DNA of 9,564 nt from Bacteroidales bacterium. GTDB taxonomy: Bacteria > Bacteroidota > Bacteroidia > Bacteroidales > UBA12077. Location of the stretch: positions 1 to 9,564 of the forward strand of contig JAUVLS010000029.1 of assembly GCA_030600625.1 (NCBI GenBank). The letters run 5' to 3'. A program made the position numbers and the translations under genes. Shown here piece by piece: positions 1 through 6,420 of this stretch (positions are counted from its first letter, which is position 1; every line of letters begins with the position of its first letter). The notes under the pieces are model-generated. The model was not told where the DNA came from, searched no databases, and saw nothing but the letters and a program-made list of their open reading frames with translations.

Positions 1-509
1 CCTTGAGGAAATATAAGCCAGTCTCTTTTTGTACCTATAAGTTTAAAACCTTTGCTTTGGAATAAATTTAAGCTGTCGATATTATCTTCAGTAATATTGC
101 AATAAAGCTGATGCAATTGCAGGCTATGGAAACTATATTTAATTAGTACATCTAAGGCATCAGATGCATAACCTTTTTTCCTATCTGTTTTATTTGCAAT
201 TAAAATGCCAACTCCTGCACGTTTATGTATTGGTTCGAAATCAAATAAATCAATTGAACCAATGGTTTGGATTACTTTATCATCAGTTTTCTCAATCATT
301 AATCGTATTTGTTTAAGCTGGAAAATATCCTGATGCGAATTCTCTATAAATTGTTTAATGACATATTTTGAAAAGGGAGCAACAGTATTGCTTAACTGCC
401 AGATAGAACTATCGTTTTCCCATGAATAAATAGAATCAATATCATTGGGTTCAATAGCTCTTAATCTGGTTATCTTTCCTGAAAGTATGTCTGATTGTGT
501 GTTTGCCAA
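1..509 (-). CDS. GNAT-family N-acetyltransferase, RimJ/RimL-like (3' end beyond window)
   Basis: The frame is open from a TTG at 509 to the left edge, giving 169 residues, so the last few codons are outside the window. The fold reads as a RimJ/RimL-type GNAT (Acetyltransf_3): an N-terminal 'TRLRAIEPNDID' strand and helix (about 14-25), a central strand 'GVGILIA' (about 99-105), the acetyl-CoA pyrophosphate loop RKKGYA (110-115), and a C-terminal 'NIDSLNLFQSKGF' helix and strand (143-155). Enzymes of this family move an acetyl group from acetyl-CoA to an amine, such as a protein N-terminus, polyamine or amino sugar; the substrate cannot be told here. The start is inferred. No ATG lies upstream in frame, a TAA sits five codons before the TTG, and the first in-frame ATG (codon 71) would remove half the fold. 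It begins 24 bases after the stop of the preceding TPR-propeller gene, so co-transcription is likely. It has no signal peptide and should be cytoplasmic. Confidence 0.85.
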   Translation of the reverse strand, partial: MANTQSDILSGKITRLRAIEPNDIDSIYSWENDSSIWQLSNTVAPFSKYVIKQFIENSHQDIFQLKQIRLMIEKTDDKVIQTIGSIDLFDFEPIHKRAGVGILIANKTDRKKGYASDALDVLIKYSFHSLQLHQLYCNITEDNIDSLNLFQSKGFKLIGTKRDWLIFPQ

Positions 510-533
510 TGATTTAGATTTTTATTATCAACA

Positions 534-1826
534 TTAACGATGAGATGTTGTACTGATTTCAAGTTTTATAATATCTTCCTGCCCGAAACCGTTTTCGTCA
601 TATTTTGAGATATATGCATTATTACCATCTCCGATTGGGTAATAAAACAAGTCATCATCGGTAGAATTTATAGGATATCCAATATTAACAGGTTTGGACC
701 ATATATTTTTTTCAATATTTTGTGTTAAAAAAATATCAAATCCACCCATGTTATAATGTCCCTGCGAACTAAAGTACAAGGTTTTACCGTCTTCAGAAAT
801 TACTGGTGTTTCTTCATTAAATGGCGTATTTATTTCACTTCCAAGATTAATTGCTTCGCCCCAGTCCTTTGTCTTTTTATCGAACACGCATTTATAAATA
901 TCAGTACCACCAAACCCGCCTTTTCTATTACTCACGAAATAAATAGTTTTGCCATCATTAGATAGAGATGCAAATGTTTCATGAAATTTTGAATTAACAT
1001 GTTTATTTAATTTCTCGGGAACAGACCATTTGTCTCCTTCCGAACGGCTTATGTATATATCACTATTAAAATTATCGTGTCTATAAAGAACCAAGGTTTT
1101 TCCATTGGCAGATAAGAAACATGTATAATAATCACCATCAGATTGCAAATCGGGTGAAATGTTAACAGGGGCAATCCAATGTTCTCCTACTTTCTTTGAG
1201 TATAATATAGCATCATAGAATTTTAACTTTGATATGTATACCATAGACTTTTCATCTGATGAAACAGCAGGTCTTATATTTGAGAATTTATTATTTATTA
1301 GATTCCCAATATTAACTTCAGTGACTGTAAGTGGTTTGCTAATTAGTTCTTTGGCAGCATAACACGATTCGATTTGTTTATCAACATAATCGATATTATA
1401 ATTCTTTTGGGTTGATACAAGCTCTATAAATTTTTCGAAAGTTTCAATGGCTTTATCAAGCTGATTGTTAGTCTGATATGCGCAGGCTAAATAGAACATT
1501 GTTCTATATGGAGCTTTTGTTTCTTTAAAAGATCCTTCTTTTGTTGATTTTGAAAGATCATTGCACGCTTCTTCTAAATAAGGAATTGACTTGTCTTTTT
1601 GTCCCGGAATCTGTAAATAACATTCACCAATTCGGTGTTTTATGTAAGCATTATCTATACCGTTTTCATAAAGGTTTAAATATAAAACTAATGCTTCATT
1701 ATAATCTTCGTATAAAACATAATCTTCAGCATCAGAAAAAGTTTCTTTTAATGCATCTTTATTTTGTGAAAACGATGCATAAGAGGCAATAAAAATAATT
1801 AAAGCAGTCAATAATATCTTTTTCAT
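534..1826 (-). CDS. Exported TPR plus PD40 beta-propeller protein (third paralogue of the cluster)
   Basis: 430 residues from the ATG at 1826. The frame extends upstream to a TTG at 1877, but the ATG opens directly onto a signal peptide (MKKILLTALIIFIASYASFS, likely cut before Q21), so it is preferred. There is no lipobox cysteine at the cut. Residues about 25-160 are TPR-like helices ('YEDYNEAL', 'IPGQKDKSIPYLEEA'). Residues about 170-425 are a PD40/WD40-like propeller with recurring '(D/N)GKT(I/L)YF.S' strands at 191, 241, 291 and 346, and a last blade near 385-422. It aligns almost without gaps to the product of 4966-6303 and to the first 430 residues of the product of 1901-4837. It probably acts in the periplasm or cell envelope as a protein-interaction scaffold. 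The first modules of PorE of the type IX secretion system have the same order, but no OmpA-like domain or sorting domain follows here. It lies 74 bases after the middle paralogue. Its specific function is unknown. Confidence 0.88.
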   Translation of the reverse strand: MKKILLTALIIFIASYASFSQNKDALKETFSDAEDYVLYEDYNEALVLYLNLYENGIDNAYIKHRIGECYLQIPGQKDKSIPYLEEACNDLSKSTKEGSFKETKAPYRTMFYLACAYQTNNQLDKAIETFEKFIELVSTQKNYNIDYVDKQIESCYAAKELISKPLTVTEVNIGNLINNKFSNIRPAVSSDEKSMVYISKLKFYDAILYSKKVGEHWIAPVNISPDLQSDGDYYTCFLSANGKTLVLYRHDNFNSDIYISRSEGDKWSVPEKLNKHVNSKFHETFASLSNDGKTIYFVSNRKGGFGGTDIYKCVFDKKTKDWGEAINLGSEINTPFNEETPVISEDGKTLYFSSQGHYNMGGFDIFLTQNIEKNIWSKPVNIGYPINSTDDDLFYYPIGDGNNAYISKYDENGFGQEDIIKLEISTTSHR

Positions 1827-1900
1827 AATACAGTAGATAAGATAATTAAACAGGAACAATTTACTTACATTAAACAAAAAAAACCAGTTTTTATGCTTAA
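1827..1900 (-). other. 74-base gap between the large paralogue and the third paralogue
   Basis: AT-rich spacer. On the minus strand an A5-CTGG-T8 stretch (about 1879-1895) could form a weak A-T stem ending in a T-run, which might give partial termination. No good TAnnTTTG box and no Shine-Dalgarno sequence precede the ATG at 1826. I see no strong signal, so read-through from the large gene is the simplest reading. Confidence 0.3.
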
Positions 1901-4837
1901 TTATATGCTTCTTTTTTTGTTATCCTTATTCTGTCTGCGATTAAAATAGATTATAATTAATCCAAGAAGTATTCCAGCGATACTAATATATAGAATCATC
2001 CATATATTCTTTCCTTTATCAGTATCTTTTGTTGCTATTGGAGTTTCATCAATCGGTGTTACGAACTCTTTAGAAGCTTTTGATGCAATAAGCATACCCT
2101 CCATAATAGCGAATAATTGTTTAAGTTCGTCCTCAGTATATTTATTTGAATTTATGAGATATTTTTTGAAATCATCTAATGTGATAATATCAATAGCTGT
2201 TGCGTCTATGTTAGTTAAAACACTTGCTATGTCAGTTTTCAATAAATTCTCAAGATTAGCCAATAAAATTGGTACAGATATTCCTGAGTTTTGTAAATAA
2301 TCTTCAAGCAATTTTATAATATCATTATTATTATAATCTTTAGTTTCTGATTTTAATTCAAGATGTTGAATTACAGCTAAATTATTTTCAAAACTATTTT
2401 TATTAATGTTAACCGAATCCAATACCTCTTTTAAATCTCCACTGGCAAGGCCTAATAAAACTTCAATAAACTCAGGAGTATTATCAGTAGAATTAATAGC
2501 TAATGCAATAATTAAAGCCTGAGCCTGTTCTTTTGATAAACCTAAAGCAGCAGTTTTAGCATAAATTTGATTAATTAAACTTTCTACAGAACTTGCTGAT
2601 TTTATTTCAGAAGTGTTAATTAAACTTTGAAATCCTTCGTTATTAAATGTGTTTATTCCGGTTAATACTTCTGCAAAATCTTTATTAATTGGAGTATGTG
2701 AGACAATGACCTCTTCGTTTTTAACATTATGATGTTTATCAACCAGTTTGAAATTAAGTTTACTTTTTTCTCCTTTTGGTTCAAATTCATAAACAAAACT
2801 TTCTTTCTTAATGTCAAAAGTTTCAGTACTAATTAGTTTATCATCAACAAAAGTTTCAACAAATAGTTTTGAGCCTCGTTCAACCGATAATTTAATTTTT
2901 ACATTTTTATCACCATTTGCTCCTAAACTAATTATTTTATCAACAATACGTAATTCGGCTTGAGTATCTTTTGGTAAGTAAGAAACTGTAACTTCCTCTG
3001 TTTTAACATTGTTGTTTTTATCAATAAGTTTAAATTTGATTTTACTTTCACCTATTAATGGTTTGTATTCATATATGAAATCATTTTTCTTAATATCAAA
3101 CTCTTCAGAATTAATTAACTGGTCTTTATAATAAGTGTTTACAAATAATTTATTACCCTTTTGCAATGATAATTTTATTTTAATGTTTGCCTGGTCTGTA
3201 TGAAGTAAATTTGTATCTAAAATGATATTGGGCATTGTATCAACTAAAGCAAGTGCTTTAGATTCTTCCTCAACTGATGAACGGAAAATCTCTTTTATAT
3301 CATAAGCGGTTGAAATATAATATTGTGTTTCATTTTCATCAAAAGTACTTTCAAACACAAGATGATTTACACCCAAAGGTGTTTGGTATTGATAATTTAA
3401 ATCATCTTTATCTGGTTTAAGAATGGCAATTGTATCTTGTCCGGTTTTATCAATAATGTTAATACTGAAATCTTTTTTATTTCGGTCGATTTCATTATCC
3501 ATTTCTAAAATACCTTCAATCAGAAAATTATTGTATTCGGGGATATTAAATAATTGGAAGTGATAAATATCCTGACCTCCATATCCTTTTTTCGAGAATT
3601 GTGAGCAATACGCAAAGCGTCCTTTCTCATAAGGAACAAAGAAAACATCATCGTCAGTTGTATTTATAGGATAACCAATATTTACTGGTTCTGTCCATTC
3701 TCCATTTTTATTTTCCGAGTAAAAAATATCATATCCACCCATTCCTGAATGTCCTTCAGAACTAAAGAAAAGTCTTTTTCCATCGGGTGTTAAAAATGGA
3801 GTGTTTTCATTCCATCGAGTATTAATTATACTTCCTAAATTAGTTGCTTTTCCCCAGGTTGTGTCGGTAGCCCTTTCAGAAATATATATGTCTAAATCGC
3901 CATAACCATTTTCGCGATTACTTACAAAGTACAGTTTTTGATTGTCTGGAGATAGTGAAGCGTGAGATTCCCAGTATTTTGTATTAATGTTTTCTCCTAG
4001 TTTTTTAACTTTAGTCCACAACCCATCTGTAAAGTAGCTTACATAAATATTACCATCAAAATCATCATCGCGATAAATATACAGTTCTGTTCCATCGTAC
4101 GATAAGCCTGTAGTAGCACTATTATCATCAATGCCTAATTGCCCCATAAGGTTAATTGGATAACTCCATTGTCCACTATTATCTTTTTTAGAATAAAAAA
4201 TGGCATCATAAAACTTGAGTGCGGCAGTAAAAACCATTGTAGTGCCATCGCCGGAAACAACCGCATTAAATTCATTAAATCGTGTATTAATTTTATTCCC
4301 AATATTACTGGCTATAAAATTTACAGGATTGTACTGAAATTGTATTGCATTACGGCAAGCATCAAACTGCCTGTTAACGTAATCAGTATCGTAAATATCT
4401 TTATTGGCAACTTTTTGTGTTCGGGTAATAGCATTTTGAAAACCCGTATATGTATCAATAGCTTCGTTAATCCTATTATTCACTAAATAAGCATTGCCCA
4501 GGTAGAAAAGAGCATCAACAGGAGCTAACTTTTCCGCATAAGTATTATTTCGATAATTGAATGTTGTTTTATTTATTGCATTTTCTAGATAAGGAATCGA
4601 TTTAGCTTTTTGTCCTGGTATATGAAGGTAACAAAAGCCAATTTTATACATTACATTATGATTTACAGAGTCAGCTTCAAGTACCCTTAAAAATAATGGT
4701 AATGCTTCTTCGTAATCTTCGTAAAAAAACCATGAGTCTGCATCCAGAAACATTTCTTCAAGTTCGTAATATTCTTGAGAAAATGTTTTAGATATAATTA
4801 TAATGCTCAAAAATATGAGTATGATTATCCTTTTCAT
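1901..4837 (-). CDS. Large membrane-anchored TPR / PD40-propeller / beta-repeat / helical protein (middle paralogue)
   Basis: 978 residues. A signal peptide (1-20, cut near 'TFS|Q') is followed by TPR-like helices (about 25-165) and a PD40 propeller (about 175-430; blade strands include 'PDGKRLFFSS' at 351 and 'TTDDDVFF' at 393). Next come a beta-sandwich-like segment (about 437-515) in the place where PorE has its carboxypeptidase regulatory-like domain, two tandem 72-residue beta repeats (551-622 and 645-716), a mostly helical region (about 719-926), a membrane helix (about 944-965) and a basic tail (NRRQNKDNKKRSI). With the signal peptide cleaved, the predicted topology is a large periplasmic part held in the inner membrane by one C-terminal helix. 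The OmpA-like peptidoglycan-binding domain of PorE is absent. The ATG at 4837 has an AAAGG six bases upstream, which supports this start. It lies between two smaller paralogues on the same strand. Function is unknown; an envelope scaffold or sensor is a guess. Confidence 0.9.
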   Translation of the reverse strand: MKRIIILIFLSIIIISKTFSQEYYELEEMFLDADSWFFYEDYEEALPLFLRVLEADSVNHNVMYKIGFCYLHIPGQKAKSIPYLENAINKTTFNYRNNTYAEKLAPVDALFYLGNAYLVNNRINEAIDTYTGFQNAITRTQKVANKDIYDTDYVNRQFDACRNAIQFQYNPVNFIASNIGNKINTRFNEFNAVVSGDGTTMVFTAALKFYDAIFYSKKDNSGQWSYPINLMGQLGIDDNSATTGLSYDGTELYIYRDDDFDGNIYVSYFTDGLWTKVKKLGENINTKYWESHASLSPDNQKLYFVSNRENGYGDLDIYISERATDTTWGKATNLGSIINTRWNENTPFLTPDGKRLFFSSEGHSGMGGYDIFYSENKNGEWTEPVNIGYPINTTDDDVFFVPYEKGRFAYCSQFSKKGYGGQDIYHFQLFNIPEYNNFLIEGILEMDNEIDRNKKDFSINIIDKTGQDTIAILKPDKDDLNYQYQTPLGVNHLVFESTFDENETQYYISTAYDIKEIFRSSVEEESKALALVDTMPNIILDTNLLHTDQANIKIKLSLQKGNKLFVNTYYKDQLINSEEFDIKKNDFIYEYKPLIGESKIKFKLIDKNNNVKTEEVTVSYLPKDTQAELRIVDKIISLGANGDKNVKIKLSVERGSKLFVETFVDDKLISTETFDIKKESFVYEFEPKGEKSKLNFKLVDKHHNVKNEEVIVSHTPINKDFAEVLTGINTFNNEGFQSLINTSEIKSASSVESLINQIYAKTAALGLSKEQAQALIIALAINSTDNTPEFIEVLLGLASGDLKEVLDSVNINKNSFENNLAVIQHLELKSETKDYNNNDIIKLLEDYLQNSGISVPILLANLENLLKTDIASVLTNIDATAIDIITLDDFKKYLINSNKYTEDELKQLFAIMEGMLIASKASKEFVTPIDETPIATKDTDKGKNIWMILYISIAGILLGLIIIYFNRRQNKDNKKRSI
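2690..2905 (-). repeat. Tandem 72-residue beta repeat, copy 2 (inside the large TPR-propeller gene)
   Basis: Encodes residues 645-716, starting NVKIKLSVERG and ending VSHTP. It is separated from copy 1 by a 22-residue linker (residues 623-644). The strong similarity of the two copies points to a duplication within the gene. Neither smaller paralogue carries this segment. Confidence 0.85.
2972..3187 (-). repeat. Tandem 72-residue beta repeat, copy 1 (inside the large TPR-propeller gene)
   Basis: Encodes residues 551-622, starting NIKIKLSLQKG and ending VSYLP. Aligned without gaps to copy 2, about 41 of 72 residues are identical, including FDIKK, the FKL(I/V)DK stretch, and VK.EEV.VS. The alternating hydrophobic and charged pattern suggests a beta-sandwich domain of Ig or carboxypeptidase-regulatory type. 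No named family was recognised. Confidence 0.85.
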
Positions 4838-4965
4838 ATAAAACCTTTATTTATAAAAAATACGAAATTAGATAAAAATAATGAAAATTTCGCGTATAGC
4901 GATATAATCTTCGCTAAAATTATATAAGCTTAATTAAATATGTGACAAAGGCTTAAAATTACAGG
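4838..4965 (-). promoter_or_regulatory. Intergenic region before the large paralogue, with weak promoter-like boxes and a small hairpin
   Basis: 128 bases, the longest gap in the window. Read on the minus strand it holds TTTG (4946-4949) followed after 23 bases by TAATTTTA (4915-4922), a five-of-six match to the Bacteroidota -7 box TAnnTTTG. A second five-of-six match, TAATTTCG, lies at 4863-4870, 25 bases before the ATG. A 6-bp stem TAGCGA/TCGCTA with an 8-base loop lies at 4897-4916 and has no T-tract. A promoter or processing site for the large gene is possible, but none of these signals is strong, and simple read-through from 4966-6303 is equally likely. Confidence 0.25.
4844..4848 (-). 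promoter_or_regulatory. Shine-Dalgarno-like AAAGG deciding the start of the large paralogue
   Basis: AAAGG on the minus strand, six bases before the ATG at 4837. Purine-rich ribosome sites are weak or absent before the other genes here, so this one stands out and supports the chosen start. Confidence 0.5.
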
Positions 4966-6303
4966 TTAATTTTCTGAAATGTTATTGTTTTGAGTTTCTA
5001 ACTCTTTTTCCTTTTCAGGAATATTTTCTCTTTCTAAAATTTGTATGCGATAAATATCGTTATCGCCATAACCGGTTTTTTTTAATTTCGAATAATAAGC
5101 GATTTCTCCATTTTTTAAAGGGAAAAAGAAAATGTCATCATCAGTAGTGTTAAAAGGAAATCCCAGGTTCTCAGGCTTTTGCCAGCTATCACCTTGTTTT
5201 TTTGATATGAAAATATCAAAACCACCAATATTAAAATGACCTTGAGATGAAAAGTATAAGGTTTTACCATCTTCGGTAATAAATGGAGTTGTTTCGTCAA
5301 AACTACTATTAATTGTAGCTCCTAAGTTTTCAGGTGGGCCCCAGTTTCCTTCAGGGTCAATAGTTGATTTGTAAATATCGAAACCTCCAAAACCTCCTTT
5401 ACGATTACTGGTAAAGTATATAGTTAATCCATCATCGGAGACACAAGCATGAGTTTCGGCAGCACTGGTATTAATGTTATTATTTAGTTTCTCAAGCTCA
5501 CCCCATATGCCATTGTTAAACCTACTTATATATAAATTAAAAATATCGTTATCATTTCTCATAAGATATAAAGTATTTCCATCTTTTGTAAGATATACCG
5601 GTGTTAATGGATTGTCTGAATCAAAATCTAAGGAAATGTTTCTGGCAGGTAACCATCTTCCATCACGTTTTTTTGAAGAAAAAATACCATCGTAGAAACG
5701 CAGTTCACTGACAAAAACTATGGTTTCTTCATCTTCGGAAACTAATGGATTAACATTATTAAATTTGGTGTTAATATTTTTACCCAAATTAGACTCAAAG
5801 ATACTGGTAGGAATTTTTGTTAATTCTAATGCATTTTTACATGATATAATTTCTGCATTAACAATTTTATTTTGTTCTTCATCTTTCGGATCTAATAATT
5901 CTTTGTATTTATTAAAAGCTTCAATAGCATCTTCTAGCCTGTTGCTTACCCTATAAGCCATTCCTAAATATAAATAAGTCTCGATAGGCGCTTCCCTTTC
6001 GGTATAAATACCTTCACCATAACTTTCAGAAACATTTTCAACTGCTTCTTCTAAATATTTTATTGCATTTTCTTTCTGATTAGGGATATTTAAATAACAA
6101 AGGCCTATACGATGTTTAATATTGGCATCTCTTCTCCCTGCATCATATAATTCAAGAAAGAAAGGTAGTGCCTCTCTATATTCCTCATACAATAATGAAA
6201 ACTCACCATTAATGTAAATTCTTTTTAAATCCTTTTTTGTTTGAGATTTAGCAGAAATAGAAATTGAAAAAATAACAATTAATGCGATTAAAAAATGTTT
6301 CAT
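4966..6303 (-). CDS. Exported TPR plus PD40 beta-propeller protein (first paralogue of the cluster)
   Basis: 445 residues from the ATG at 6303. A longer reading from a TTG at 6333 would add ten residues before the signal peptide, and that TTG lies inside the likely -7 promoter box, so the ATG is preferred. The signal peptide (MKHFLIALIVIFSISISAKS) is probably cut before Q21; there is no lipobox. TPR-like helices span about 25-165 ('YEEYREALPFFLELY', 'AIKYLEEAVE', 'RLEDAIEAFNKY'). A PD40 propeller spans about 170-422, with blade strands at 190, 241, 291 and 343 and the shared motifs 'SNRKGGFGGFDIYK' and 'FSSQGHFNIGGFDIF'. It ends in a short charged tail rich in Glu and Asn (about 424-445) that its smaller sister lacks. 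It is the promoter-proximal gene of the three and is preceded by a terminator and a new promoter box. It is likely a periplasmic scaffold. The TPR-propeller order resembles PorE, but neither the regulatory-like domain nor the OmpA-like domain follows. Confidence 0.88.
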   Translation of the reverse strand: MKHFLIALIVIFSISISAKSQTKKDLKRIYINGEFSLLYEEYREALPFFLELYDAGRRDANIKHRIGLCYLNIPNQKENAIKYLEEAVENVSESYGEGIYTEREAPIETYLYLGMAYRVSNRLEDAIEAFNKYKELLDPKDEEQNKIVNAEIISCKNALELTKIPTSIFESNLGKNINTKFNNVNPLVSEDEETIVFVSELRFYDGIFSSKKRDGRWLPARNISLDFDSDNPLTPVYLTKDGNTLYLMRNDNDIFNLYISRFNNGIWGELEKLNNNINTSAAETHACVSDDGLTIYFTSNRKGGFGGFDIYKSTIDPEGNWGPPENLGATINSSFDETTPFITEDGKTLYFSSQGHFNIGGFDIFISKKQGDSWQKPENLGFPFNTTDDDIFFFPLKNGEIAYYSKLKKTGYGDNDIYRIQILERENIPEKEKELETQNNNISEN

Positions 6304-6330
6304 ATTGGTCTTAATTACAACACATAAAAA

Positions 6331-6338
6331 CAAATGTA
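6331..6338 (-). promoter_or_regulatory. Candidate Bacteroidota -7 promoter box (TACATTTG)
   Basis: TACATTTG on the minus strand matches TAnnTTTG exactly and lies 27 bases before the ATG at 6303. It sits downstream of the E2 terminator (6379-6411), where a new promoter would be expected. No clear TTTG box was found at the usual -33 distance, which lowers confidence. Confidence 0.42.
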
Positions 6339-6378
6339 ATAATTTATGTGAATTTTTCTAAGAAAACCCAAATTATTT

Positions 6379-6411
6379 AAAAAACAAAACACCAGTTTGT
6401 TACCGTGTTTT
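6379..6411 (-). terminator. Rho-independent terminator after the E2 gene
   Basis: On the minus strand, a perfect 7-bp stem AAAACAC/GTGTTTT (6405-6411 with 6386-6392) is extended inward by GGT/ACT across a bulged G and closed by an AACAA loop. After one G comes a run of six T (6379-6384). It starts about 10 bases after the E2 stop codon at 6421. Position, stem and T-tract all fit, although the outer stem is A-T rich. Confidence 0.7.
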
Positions 6412-6420
6412 ACAAATTTT

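Noticed and set aside
756..965. Plus-strand open frames here and at 1541-1792, 4139-4486, 5474-5956, 6845-7072, 7259-7510, 7907-8290, 8600-8785 and 9368-9559
   Set aside because: All lie opposite well-supported minus-strand genes, have low-complexity or unrecognisable products and are explained by the antisense of conserved coding sequence.
1827..1877. Longer start (TTG at 1877) for the third paralogue, adding 17 residues
   Set aside because: The added residues would precede a textbook signal peptide that begins exactly at the ATG at 1826, and the paralogues align from that ATG.
1827..1900. Independent promoter for the third paralogue (TAAATTGT)
   Set aside because: Only four of six defined positions of TAnnTTTG match, and there is no suitably spaced TTTG upstream.
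534..6303. Calling the cluster type IX secretion genes (porE)
   Set aside because: The TPR-propeller order is shared, but the OmpA-like domain that defines PorE is missing in all three and no other type IX component is in the window, so the symbol would be unsupported.
534..6303. Lipoprotein anchoring of the three exported proteins
   Set aside because: Each signal peptide ends in a Ser-Gln type cut with no cysteine at the +1 position.
6304..6333. Longer start (TTG at 6333) for the first paralogue, adding 10 residues
   Set aside because: The TTG falls inside the TACATTTG promoter-like box, and the ATG at 6303 opens directly onto the signal peptide.
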